Shown piece after piece: positions 1 through 5,804 of a stretch of 5,804 nt of DNA. The notes below the pieces were generated by a model. The model did no database searches. It was not told the origin of the DNA and saw nothing but the letters and a program-made list of their open reading frames with translations. A program made the position numbers and the translations under genes. How positions within the stretch are numbered: the stretch's first letter is position 1; the number at the start of each line of letters is the position of its first letter. The stretch is from the NCBI GenBank assembly GCA_937897315.1, contig CALCNS010000235.1, positions 1 through 5,804 on the forward strand, given 5' to 3'. The stretch is from an uncultured Bacillota bacterium (GTDB lineage Bacteria; Bacillota; JAAYKD01).

Positions 1-46
1 AGATTCCGAAACGTGACTGGAGTTCAGACGTGTGCTCTTCCGATCT
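1..46 (+). other. Illumina TruSeq adapter (non-genomic)
   Basis: Bases 13-46 match the TruSeq read-2 adapter (GTGACTGG through to CTCTTCCGATCT). They are preceded by a 6-base index, CGAAAC (7-12), and AGATTC (1-6) from the P7 side. The index reverse-complements to GTTTCG, which I recall as TruSeq LT index 21. This is untrimmed library sequence at a contig end, not bacterial DNA. Any reading frame starting inside it, such as the GTG at 32, has an artificial N-terminus. The match comes from memory of the adapter sequence but is long and uninterrupted. Confidence 0.97.
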
Positions 47-952
47 CCCTATGAAAAGAAAATGTTTCAGGATTTGTTCCGAATATATGGGAATGGTGAC
101 AGTGTATCGGACGACCAGCTCAAGAATCACTTTTACAAGACCATGGAATCGACTCGAAAACTGTTATTGTACGGGTTTACGCACAGAAATGAGAATCGAA
201 TCTTTGGCCGATGGGTTCCTTTTGTCAAAGCAGGTTTAATCCTTTTGGCTATCCTCATCAGTTTTGCTTCACATTTTGCCTTAACCTATGCCTTCTTCCC
301 CGAACCCTTGCTGGATGTTCTGGGTATTACCATGGTCATTTATCCTACCTCATTGCTGGTGAGTTTTGGGGCTTTCTTTTTACTGGGTAAAGTACAAAGA
401 GGCAGTGGCTGGAGTATGAAAATCGCCTTCTTCATGGTTGGCTTGTTACAAGCCGCCTTGCTGGTAGGATTTGCCATCATTGGATCCATGGAAAATGTGT
501 TACTTTCGGGCTTCTTAGGATACCTCGCATCCTTGGTTCTCATCTACCTCACGTTTCGAGCCGATCAACGTACCGCTTTAGGCCACAAATATATGGAACA
601 GCTCATGGGATTCAGACAATTTCTACTCGAAGCAGAACAGGATCGAATCGAAATGCTATCTGAGCAAAATCCTGAGTATTTTTACAATATTCTCCCCTAT
701 GCGATGGTTCTGGGCGTATCTGAACGGTGGGCTAAGAAATTTGAACATTTCGCCTTGACCCCACCTGCTTGGTATGTCAGCAGCCGACCAGACGCCAACT
801 TTAACTCGTGGCTCTTCTATCGTTCCCTCAGCAGTAGTATGTCCACTATGAGTGCTTCTATGACCGCTATGCCTAGTCAACGTGGCGGCGGAAGCAGTGG
901 CGGTGGATTTAGTGGAGGTGGGTCCGGTGGTGGCGGTGGTGGTGGATGGTAA
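47..952 (+). CDS. DUF2207 family membrane protein, 5'-truncated
   Basis: This is the C-terminal 301 residues of a predicted membrane protein; the true start lies beyond the contig end. Reading from 47 (PYEKKMF...), there is a soluble stretch and then four hydrophobic segments, at about 233-300, 310-390, 420-485 and 490-555. After these comes a cytoplasmic-type block with the hallmarks of the DUF2207 C-terminal region: a GFRQFL segment, then NPEYFYNILPYAMVLGVSERWAKKFE, then PPAWY. The protein ends in a Ser/Met-rich linker (SSSMSTMSASMTAM) and a glycine-rich tail finishing in Trp, and glycine-rich tails are common in this family. The missing N-terminal part would normally carry a signal peptide and the extracellular DUF2207 domain. 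The molecular function of the family is not established. The gene is followed by its own terminator, so it is probably the last gene of a separate transcription unit. The in-frame GTG at 32 is adapter sequence and ATG 62 is probably only an internal methionine. Confidence 0.88.
   Translation, partial: PYEKKMFQDLFRIYGNGDSVSDDQLKNHFYKTMESTRKLLLYGFTHRNENRIFGRWVPFVKAGLILLAILISFASHFALTYAFFPEPLLDVLGITMVIYPTSLLVSFGAFFLLGKVQRGSGWSMKIAFFMVGLLQAALLVGFAIIGSMENVLLSGFLGYLASLVLIYLTFRADQRTALGHKYMEQLMGFRQFLLEAEQDRIEMLSEQNPEYFYNILPYAMVLGVSERWAKKFEHFALTPPAWYVSSRPDANFNSWLFYRSLSSSMSTMSASMTAMPSQRGGGSSGGGFSGGGSGGGGGGGW
884..949 (+). repeat. Low-complexity glycine-codon tract
   Basis: Twenty-two codons encode the C-terminal tail of the DUF2207 protein, and 16 of them are glycine (GGC, GGT, GGA, GGG mixed) in runs of 3, 3, 3 and 7. 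The rest are Ser, Phe and a final Trp. Mixed synonymous codons suggest selection on the protein composition rather than a recent slippage expansion, though GGT/GGC runs are prone to length variation and misassembly. Confidence 0.85.
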
Positions 953-971
953 TGGGTAACAAACATATGAC

Positions 972-997
972 AAAAGCTGCCTAAGGGCAGCTTTTTT
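972..997 (+). terminator. Rho-independent terminator after the DUF2207 gene
   Basis: A perfect 10-bp stem, AAAAGCTGCC (972-981) with GGCAGCTTTT (986-995), encloses the 4-base loop TAAG and runs into a T tract (992-997). It lies 19 bases after the stop codon. It separates the membrane-protein unit from the downstream operon. The stem's A/T outer pairs could also work partly in reverse, but no minus-strand gene converges here. Confidence 0.93.
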
Positions 998-1013
998 GTA
1001 ACTAACTTGTAAC
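997..1013 (+). promoter_or_regulatory. Direct-repeat operator, WalR (YycF)-like box
   Basis: Two identical half-sites, TGTAAC (997-1002) and TGTAAC (1008-1013), are separated by exactly 5 bases, so they repeat every 11 bases, about one helical turn. The identity extends to 8 bases (TTGTAACT at 996-1003 and 1007-1014). This satisfies the published WalR consensus TGT(A/T)A(A/T/C)-N5-TGT(A/T)A(A/T/C). The box is centred about 47 bases upstream of the start point expected from the -10 at 1040-1045, a common position for an activator of the OmpR/PhoB class. The first half-site shares one T with the terminator tract. The repeat is seen directly; WalR binding is inference, and another OmpR-family regulator is possible. 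Confidence 0.42.
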
Positions 1014-1039
1014 TGGAATTAGAAGGAAAAAGACATTAA

Positions 1040-1045
1040 TATAAT
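1040..1045 (+). promoter_or_regulatory. Candidate sigma-A -10 element for the operon
   Basis: A perfect TATAAT lies 35 bases before the HAD gene start, in the only sizeable gap before the five-gene run and just past a terminator. No good -35 sits at 16-18 bases: the nearest candidates, TTAGAA (1019-1024, 15-base spacer) and TGGAAT (1014-1019, 20-base spacer), match TTGACA at only about three positions, and no extended -10 TG is present. A weak -35 would fit an activator-dependent promoter, which agrees with the direct repeat upstream. The leader would be roughly 28-30 nt. Confidence 0.55.
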
Positions 1046-1080
1046 GAAGTACGTGATAAATTTCCGAAAGCTGGGATCTT

Positions 1081-1911
1081 ATGAAAAACAACAATATTCG
1101 CCTTGTCGCCATCGATTTAGACGATACTTTACTAAACCATAAAAAGGAAATCAGCCCAGTGAACTTACGTATTTTGCATAAAGTGCGGGAACTGGGGATT
1201 CAGATTAGCCTAGTGACCGGAAGAATGTATGCTGCAACCACTCGATTTGCCGAAATGTTAGGGATCGACGTTCCGGTTGTTACCTATCAAGGGGGGCTCA
1301 TCCGAACCGGTTTAACACATCGTACCTTATTTGAAGCACCGCTCTCCCCTATGGATAGTATAGTGACTTGTAAGCTCTTGGAGCTTCATGGGGGAATGGT
1401 CAATGCGGCTGTGGACGACATCTTTATTGCAGATTCCGAATCTGTCATTGCAGACCGTTATCGAAACTTTCATCGTATGCCAGTACAAGTGGTAGGACCA
1501 CTCAGCCGCTGGCTTGAAACACAAGCCATGAGTGCATTGGGTCCGATATATAAACTGATTTACCAGGATGACGAAGCTCGCATCACAGAGGTCATGCAAA
1601 ACCTCACAAATGACATCGCTACGATTCAGGTGACTCGCAGTTACCCACATATTCTCGAAATCGGTCCAAAAGGTATTCATAAAGGATTTGCCATTCATTG
1701 GTTGGCAGAATATTATGGTATTCAGACAAAGGATGTCATGGTCATTGGCGATGGGGGTAACGACATCGATATGTTTCAAGTTGCCGGCTTCTCCGTATGT
1801 ATGGGGAATGGTCAAGACTTAGCCAAACAATCAGCCGATTTTGTTGGCAAATCCAATGAAGATGACGGGGTTGCCGATGCATTGAACCGATTTATACTTC
1901 AGAAGGAGTGA
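1081..1911 (+). CDS. HAD-superfamily phosphatase, Cof type (subclass IIB)
   Basis: This 276-residue cytosolic hydrolase should remove phosphate from small metabolites such as sugar phosphates or nucleotides through an aspartyl-phosphate intermediate with Mg2+. All four HAD motifs are present. Motif I is IDLDDTLL with nucleophile D12 and acid/base D14. Motif II is the SLVTGR run, with T46, G47 and R48. Motif III lysine is most likely K201 in the PKGIHKG stretch. Motif IV is GDGGNDIDM at 223-231, with D224 and D228. A large cap domain lies between motifs II and III, as in Cof/YkrA/YidA-like proteins, and the tail MGNGQDLAKQSADFVG...DDGVADAL is typical. Length is normal for the family. ATG 1081 is chosen because the protein starts just before motif I and no in-frame start upstream looks better; its ribosome site is weak (GGGA at about 1073-1076). 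Substrate cannot be read from sequence. It is the first gene of the presumed operon, 4 bases before the methyltransferase. Confidence 0.94.
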   Translation: MKNNNIRLVAIDLDDTLLNHKKEISPVNLRILHKVRELGIQISLVTGRMYAATTRFAEMLGIDVPVVTYQGGLIRTGLTHRTLFEAPLSPMDSIVTCKLLELHGGMVNAAVDDIFIADSESVIADRYRNFHRMPVQVVGPLSRWLETQAMSALGPIYKLIYQDDEARITEVMQNLTNDIATIQVTRSYPHILEIGPKGIHKGFAIHWLAEYYGIQTKDVMVIGDGGNDIDMFQVAGFSVCMGNGQDLAKQSADFVGKSNEDDGVADALNRFILQKE

Positions 1912-1915
1912 GAAC

Positions 1916-2662
1916 ATGGAATACTCTCCTTATAAGAAAGACACCTCCTATACGTATGCTTTGGGTGCCTTTCCTGTATTTGAACTACTTCAAATTCGTC
2001 CAGACTTAGCGGAGCACGTTCTTCTGCATCCAAGCTTCGCGGATAACGCGTCGGGAATCAAACTCCGTCAACTTTGTCAGCAATTAGGGGTATCCTGGAG
2101 TGTTCATGAGAAACCTTTTCGGCGATTGAGCCCCAAGGAGAATTGTTATGTCATCGCCAAATGTCGTAAAGAAGAACACCCTCTTGACCCCAATCAAGGA
2201 CATTTGGTTTTGGTGAATCCTTCGGATATGGGGAACCTCGGAAGCATCCTACGCTCTGCTCTTGGATTTGGCTTCCTGGATGTGGCCATTATCCAACCGG
2301 CAGCCGATATTTTTGACCCGAAAGTCGTTAGAGGTTCGATGGGTGCATGCTTCTCCTTGCGTGTACAACGATTCGAAAGTTTTCATTCCTATCGAGCACA
2401 ATACGAACATCATATCTGTTATCCGTTTATGCTGACCGGTTCCATACCACTCCATCAATTCCAATGGCCGAAAGACGCTCCACCGGCTTTCATCTTTGGT
2501 AACGAAGCCAGTGGATTGGATGCAGAATTCGAGAAAATGGGTACCCCTCTCATCATCCCCCACAGCTCTCATATCGATTCTCTCAATTTATCCATTGCGG
2601 TATCGATTGGCTTATATCACGCCAATACGGTTCGTCCTCATGAACTGGACGAAGAATCGTAG
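1916..2662 (+). CDS. TrmH/SpoU-family RNA 2'-O-methyltransferase
   Basis: This 248-residue SPOUT-class enzyme is predicted to methylate a ribose 2'-OH in rRNA or tRNA using S-adenosylmethionine. Residues 1 to about 90 form an N-terminal region starting YALGAFPVFELL, which may bind RNA. The catalytic SpoU domain shows motif 1 at 101-115 (NPSDMGNLGSILRSA; N107 and R113 are the conserved Asn and Arg), motif 2 at 194-201 (FGNEASGL with E197), and motif 3 at about 213-229 (IIPHSSHIDSLNLSIAV with S222, L223, N224), the part that forms the trefoil knot cofactor site. It resembles a standalone TrmH-like family common in Bacillota whose target I do not know to be assigned, so I give no gene symbol. 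The Shine-Dalgarno AAGGAG (1903-1908) is inside the end of the HAD gene, with 7 bases to the ATG, so the two genes are probably translationally coupled. Confidence 0.93.
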   Translation: MEYSPYKKDTSYTYALGAFPVFELLQIRPDLAEHVLLHPSFADNASGIKLRQLCQQLGVSWSVHEKPFRRLSPKENCYVIAKCRKEEHPLDPNQGHLVLVNPSDMGNLGSILRSALGFGFLDVAIIQPAADIFDPKVVRGSMGACFSLRVQRFESFHSYRAQYEHHICYPFMLTGSIPLHQFQWPKDAPPAFIFGNEASGLDAEFEKMGTPLIIPHSSHIDSLNLSIAVSIGLYHANTVRPHELDEES

Positions 2663-2673
2663 AAAGGATTATC

Positions 2674-3258
2674 ATGAATGTATTCTTACAAACCAGTCGA
2701 CTTGCTCTCTCAGCGATGACAGAGCAAGATGCTGACTTTATACGTACGCTTTATGACGATGTACGTCTGTTTCGTTACGAGTCGGAATATCCTACTCGTG
2801 ATCGGGTTGAAAAACAATTTTTCTTCTATTTGGAAGAAGCGAAAAAGCTACCTAGTGATGGAGCCATTCGCTTTATTATCCGACATCAGAGTCAAGCGAT
2901 TGGGCAAGTGCAATTGACTTGTAACTGGCCTGCAGTAGGTGAATGGGAACTCGGTTACTCCCTTCAACCCACGTACTGGAGACAAGGTTACGGCAAGGAA
3001 GCTGTGGCTGCCATCCTCATTTATGCCTTTGAAGAGTTACATATTCATAAACTAATGGCATTTATCAATGCCGAAAACGTAGGTAGTGTTTCCCTGGCTC
3101 AATCCGTCGGTATGGTCCAAGAGGGCCACATGCGAGAAGCCAGATGGATTCGAGGCACCTTCAACGATGAGAAGGTGTTTGCTATGCTTGAAGCGGATTA
3201 TCAGAAAGCGAAAGAGCAACTCAAAAGGCTCATCCACGAACATCCCCGAAACGCGTAG
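2674..3258 (+). CDS. GNAT-family N-acetyltransferase, RimJ/RimL type
   Basis: This 194-residue protein belongs to the Acetyltransf_3 branch of GNAT enzymes, which transfer acetyl from acetyl-CoA to a protein N-terminus, amino acid, polyamine or drug amine. It opens with the typical LQTSRLALSAMTEQDADFI segment. The beta4 strand WELGYSL (91-97) leads into the acetyl-CoA pyrophosphate loop R103-Q104-G105-Y106-G107-K108 (R/Q-x-x-G-x-G/A). Then comes helix EAVAAILIYAFEEL and the conserved Asn-Ser region around N135-S138, ending SVGMVQEGHMREARW. Length is normal, with a slightly extended basic/charged C-terminus (KAKEQLKRLIHEHPRNA). Substrate is not predictable. It starts 11 bases after the methyltransferase stop with Shine-Dalgarno AAAGGA (2663-2668), and the exporter gene follows 26 bases later. 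A link to self-protection against an exported compound is conceivable but unsupported. Confidence 0.92.
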   Translation: MNVFLQTSRLALSAMTEQDADFIRTLYDDVRLFRYESEYPTRDRVEKQFFFYLEEAKKLPSDGAIRFIIRHQSQAIGQVQLTCNWPAVGEWELGYSLQPTYWRQGYGKEAVAAILIYAFEELHIHKLMAFINAENVGSVSLAQSVGMVQEGHMREARWIRGTFNDEKVFAMLEADYQKAKEQLKRLIHEHPRNA

Positions 3259-3270
3259 AACCTATTGTAG

Positions 3271-3277
3271 AAAGGAG
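3271..3277 (+). promoter_or_regulatory. Ribosome binding site fixing a TTG start
   Basis: AAAGGAG lies 7 bases upstream of TTG 3285, ideal spacing. No in-frame ATG occurs until residue 119 of the exporter, which would delete two membrane helices, so this site decides the TTG start. The rare start codon probably lowers translation of the first exporter subunit. Confidence 0.88.
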
Positions 3278-3284
3278 CTCCGTT

Positions 3285-5057
3285 TTGCGTAATTTTACAA
3301 AAATTCTAAGTCTGCTGAAGCCCTATTGGTTTTTATATATTATTGTGATTTCCGCTTTGGTAGTAGGAAATCTATTGAAGCTGTATCCCCCCTTATTGAT
3401 TAGAGAACTCATTGATGAGGGGATTCCCTCCGGAGATTTCTCTCATATTAAACGCTTGCTCTTCTTGTACGTAGGAGTATGGACCATACGTGGAGCATTA
3501 GCGTTTGTTCAATGGTATGGTTCGGAGACCGTTGGTCAGAAGATTGCTCAAACGTTAAGAGAAAATATCCACAATAAGTTGCAACAACTCCCAATCTCAT
3601 GGTTTGCTAAAACTCAGACCGGCTCTGTTCTGTCCAAGATGACAGAAGATGTCGACATTGTCCAACAGTTTATTTGCTGGTCTTTCCTCGAATTAAGTTC
3701 CAACATCGTCACTCTGGCGGGAACGACGGGGTTTCTGATCTATCTGAGTCCTACTTTGGCAGCAAAAACACTGATTACACTACCGATTCTATTTTTCTTA
3801 ATCTATCGTTTCAACAAAGTAGTGCGCCCCGCATGGGAAGCCGTTCGAAATCAAATGGACACCTTGACATCTGCCTTACAAGAGAACATCTCCGGTGTTC
3901 GGGTGGTGAAAGCATTCGCTCGTGAAGGTCACGAAATCCGTAAATTCGATGTGCAAAACAACACGTATCAGGAAAAGAACATGGACCGAGCACAATTGGA
4001 GGCTCGTTATAATCCCCTCATGGAACTGACCTCCGCCATGGGTATCATGTTATTTCTCTTTTTTGGAGGATTGGAGTATCAGGCGGGTCGGATCACCATG
4101 GGTGATCTGCTATCGTTCAATATGTACCTTTGGGAGTTCATGTGGCCAATACGAATGTTGGGCTTCCTCATTAACATGTTGGGTCGGGCTTTGGCGGCGG
4201 CACCGCGTGTATTTGATATTATGGACATGGAGATCAAGATTACGGACCCAGTGAATCCCAGTGAAATCAAAGAGATTCAGGGTCACTTAACCTTTGAAAA
4301 TGTTTCTTTTCGTTTTGATGACGACCCTGACAATGCCGTATTACATCAAATCAACTTGGATATCAAACCGGGAGAACGCGTGGCAATCGTCGGCGGAACC
4401 GGTTCCGGTAAAACAACCTTAATGAACCTCATACCCCGTTTTCATGAAGTCACTTCCGGACGTATTTTACTGGATGGAGTGGACATTCGTGAGTATCGCT
4501 TAGAGGATCTTCGGCAAAATATTGGAATGGTGTTACAAGAAACGTTCTTATTCTCCACTTCAATTGGTGATAATATCGCTTTTGGTTCACCCAAGGCCAC
4601 TGTAGAAGCGGTTAAGCATGCCGCCTCGGTCAGCCAAGTCTCAGAATTTGTGGATTCTCTTCCGCATGGTTATCACACCATGGTTGGTGAACGAGGAATT
4701 GGTTTGTCAGGAGGTCAAAAACAAAGAGTGGCTTTGGCCAGAGCTGTTTTGCTCAACCCAAAAATACTGGTTCTTGACGAAGCCACTTCCAGTGTAGATA
4801 TTGAAACAGAAGAAAAAATTCAAACTGCCCTTGAGTCGGTCATGAAAGACCGCACTACTTTAATCATCGCCAAAAGACTATCTACGATTCAAAACGCCGA
4901 TCGAGTAGTGATCTTGGAAGGGGGCACCATCGCCGAAAGCGGGAGTCACACAGAGTTATTGAACCGCGATGGCATATATAAACGTTTATTTGAACAACAA
5001 ATCAGTAAACGCGTCACTCAAAAACCACCGGAAGGAGGAGACGCTCATGTCCGATAA
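3285..5057 (+). CDS. ABC exporter half-transporter (TMD-NBD), first subunit
   Basis: This 590-residue ABCB-type (type IV) exporter subunit has an N-terminal six-helix membrane domain (helices near 14-34, 58-78, 136-156, 159-176, 247-266, 274-298) fused to an ATPase domain (about 335-575). The ATPase carries A-loop aromatic F344, Walker A G370-T377 (GGTGSGKT), Q-loop Q418, an X-loop-like VGERG (467-471), signature LSGGQ (474-478), Walker B ILVLDE with D498 and catalytic E499, and D-loop SVD (503-505). The H-loop, normally IIAHRLST, reads IIAKRLST, so K530 replaces the switch histidine. It should pair with the overlapping downstream gene as a heterodimer in the cytoplasmic membrane, exporting a lipid, drug or peptide; substrate is unknown. 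The length fits the YheI/YknU/YfiB class of Bacillota exporters, but I cannot assign which. The TTG start is supported by a strong upstream ribosome site. The reading frame shows no sign of damage. Confidence 0.95.
   Translation: MRNFTKILSLLKPYWFLYIIVISALVVGNLLKLYPPLLIRELIDEGIPSGDFSHIKRLLFLYVGVWTIRGALAFVQWYGSETVGQKIAQTLRENIHNKLQQLPISWFAKTQTGSVLSKMTEDVDIVQQFICWSFLELSSNIVTLAGTTGFLIYLSPTLAAKTLITLPILFFLIYRFNKVVRPAWEAVRNQMDTLTSALQENISGVRVVKAFAREGHEIRKFDVQNNTYQEKNMDRAQLEARYNPLMELTSAMGIMLFLFFGGLEYQAGRITMGDLLSFNMYLWEFMWPIRMLGFLINMLGRALAAAPRVFDIMDMEIKITDPVNPSEIKEIQGHLTFENVSFRFDDDPDNAVLHQINLDIKPGERVAIVGGTGSGKTTLMNLIPRFHEVTSGRILLDGVDIREYRLEDLRQNIGMVLQETFLFSTSIGDNIAFGSPKATVEAVKHAASVSQVSEFVDSLPHGYHTMVGERGIGLSGGQKQRVALARAVLLNPKILVLDEATSSVDIETEEKIQTALESVMKDRTTLIIAKRLSTIQNADRVVILEGGTIAESGSHTELLNRDGIYKRLFEQQISKRVTQKPPEGGDAHVR
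5032..5038 (+). promoter_or_regulatory. Ribosome binding site inside the first ABC gene
   Basis: AAGGAGG sits 8 bases before ATG 5047 and within the last codons of the upstream exporter gene. Together with the 11-base overlap of the two coding regions it predicts translational coupling, a common way of producing two transporter halves in equal amounts. Confidence 0.88.
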
Positions 5058-5804
5058 TCAAGAAAATCTTGTCATAGAGAATCTTTTCGATGTGGAAGAA
5101 GAGCAACAAGATACGGAGCAAAAGGCATTTGATTACCAATTGCTAAGAAGAATGATGCGATATATTCTCCCCTATCGTTCCTTAGCATTTCTGGCTGCTT
5201 TCTTCGTATCTTTACGCACTTTGATGAGTGTATTAGAGCCTCTCGTCGTGCGAAATGCAATCGATTTTGGCATTAAGGATTTCAACTTCAGCTATTTATT
5301 GACGATGACCTTGCTATATTTGGCGTTATCACTCGTCAGCTGGTTTTCCAATCGCCGTCAAAATCTACTCATCAATGAAACCGGACAGAAGGTGCTCTAC
5401 GATTTAAGAGGTGAACTGTTCCGGCATATCCAGAAACTATCCTTCAATTTTTACGACAGCCGGCCCGTTGGAAAAATCATTGCTCGGTTGACCACCGATG
5501 TGAATCGCATCGCCGATTTGGTCAATGGTGGCTTGATCAATATTCTCAGTCAAGGGTTGATGCTCGTAGTTCTCATCGTAATGATGTTACTGCTCGATGT
5601 TCAATTGGCTTTGATTTCTATGGCTTTGGTTCCTTTTATCGCCCTCGTCGTGTACTTTGAACAGGTTCCTTTGCGAGGATTATGGATGAAGCATCGCCGG
5701 ATAGGATCGTCCATCACAGCCCATCTCAACGAAAGCATTACCGGTATGCAAGTGATACAAGCGTTCTCTAGAGAAAAAATTAACACCAAAAAGTTCGAAA
5801 GACT
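5047..5804 (+). CDS. ABC exporter half-transporter, second subunit, 3'-truncated by window
   Basis: The frame is open from ATG 5047 to the window end (252 complete codons), with no stop, so the gene continues outside. It begins with an acidic, hydrophilic extension (residues 1 to about 30, rich in Glu, Gln and Asp) before the first membrane helix. Visible helices lie near 45-66, 82-102, 162-184 and 186-206. Conserved exporter features are the helix-1 end EPLVVRNAIDFG, the intracellular-loop segment LSFNFYDSRPVGKIIARLTTDVNRI (131-155), and LNESITGMQVIQAFSRE (227-243). These match the ABC_membrane (ABCB-like) domain; the ATPase domain is not in view. It overlaps the first subunit by 11 bases and is presumably its heterodimer partner. 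Family knowledge suggests the partner may carry the fully canonical H-loop, but that cannot be seen here. Confidence 0.93.
   Translation, partial: MSDNQENLVIENLFDVEEEQQDTEQKAFDYQLLRRMMRYILPYRSLAFLAAFFVSLRTLMSVLEPLVVRNAIDFGIKDFNFSYLLTMTLLYLALSLVSWFSNRRQNLLINETGQKVLYDLRGELFRHIQKLSFNFYDSRPVGKIIARLTTDVNRIADLVNGGLINILSQGLMLVVLIVMMLLLDVQLALISMALVPFIALVVYFEQVPLRGLWMKHRRIGSSITAHLNESITGMQVIQAFSREKINTKKFER

Larger units (their letters stand above)
1040..5804 (+). other. Probable five-gene operon
   Basis: The genes for HAD phosphatase, RNA methyltransferase, GNAT acetyltransferase and two ABC exporter subunits are all on the + strand with gaps of 4, 11, 26 and -11 bases. I see no hairpin-plus-T-tract between them, and the only clear -10 element is upstream of the first. 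The operon continues past the window with the rest of the second exporter gene. An internal promoter for the exporter, inside the acetyltransferase gene, cannot be excluded. Co-transcription is inferred from layout only. Confidence 0.72.

Noticed and set aside
32..46. GTG start codon giving a seemingly complete 306-residue protein
   Set aside because: The codon and the next four lie in adapter sequence, so the start is artificial and the gene is truncated.
656..973. 105-codon minus-strand open frame opposite the DUF2207 gene
   Set aside because: Its Thr/Ser/Ala/Pro-rich translation is simply the reverse strand of the Gly/Ser/Met codon tract, and it begins in the terminator region of a clear gene.
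1327..1815. 162-codon open frame on the minus strand inside the HAD gene
   Set aside because: It is fully contained in a gene with all HAD motifs intact. Its translation shows no recognisable family, and it has no promoter or ribosome site of its own that I can support.
2249..2572. 107-codon minus-strand open frame inside the methyltransferase gene
   Set aside because: It overlaps the conserved SpoU catalytic motifs on the opposite strand and its translation resembles no family I know.
3259..3284. Possible separate promoter between the acetyltransferase and exporter genes
   Set aside because: The 26-base gap holds only a ribosome binding site. There is no convincing -10/-35 pair or terminator, so a separate unit is not supported.
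1081..5804. Defence island, toxin-antitoxin or biosynthetic cluster built around the methyltransferase, acetyltransferase and exporter
   Set aside because: None of the genes has defence, toxin or biosynthetic-core signatures. The methyltransferase is an RNA SPOUT enzyme and not a DNA modification enzyme, and each family is ordinary in Bacillota chromosomes.

Overview
The window looks like the end of a draft contig from a bacterium, most likely a Bacillota (Bacilli-type) species. The reasons are moderate-to-low GC by eye, strong AAGGAG-type ribosome binding sites, one TTG start, tightly packed co-directional genes, and protein families typical of that phylum. I cannot name a genus from sequence alone. 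The first 46 bases are not genomic: they match an Illumina TruSeq index/read-2 adapter, so native sequence begins at about base 47.

Layout, all on the + strand. Bases 47-952 hold the 3' part of a DUF2207-type membrane protein gene with four predicted membrane helices and a glycine-rich tail. A clear intrinsic terminator at 972-997 closes that unit. The short gap to 1081 holds a perfect TATAAT at 1040-1045. Upstream of it is a two-half-site direct repeat, TGTAAC-N5-TGTAAC at 997-1013, which fits the published WalR (YycF) consensus.

From 1081 to the end lie five genes with spacings of 4, 11, 26 and -11 bases and no visible terminator between them, so they are probably one operon. They encode a Cof-type HAD phosphatase, a TrmH/SpoU-family RNA 2'-O-methyltransferase, a RimJ/RimL-type GNAT acetyltransferase, a full-length ABC exporter half-transporter (TTG start), and a second ABC exporter half-transporter cut off by the window end. 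The two ABC genes overlap by 11 bases and almost certainly form a heterodimeric exporter. The first subunit has a lysine (K530) where the H-loop (switch) histidine normally sits, while its catalytic glutamate (E499) is kept.

The first three operon genes are housekeeping or modification enzymes with no obvious functional link to the exporter. I see no mobile element, CRISPR array, RNA gene, phage gene or defence cassette, and nothing that makes a convincing case for a new multi-gene system. The points most worth checking are the H-loop substitution, the WalR-like box and the adapter contamination.
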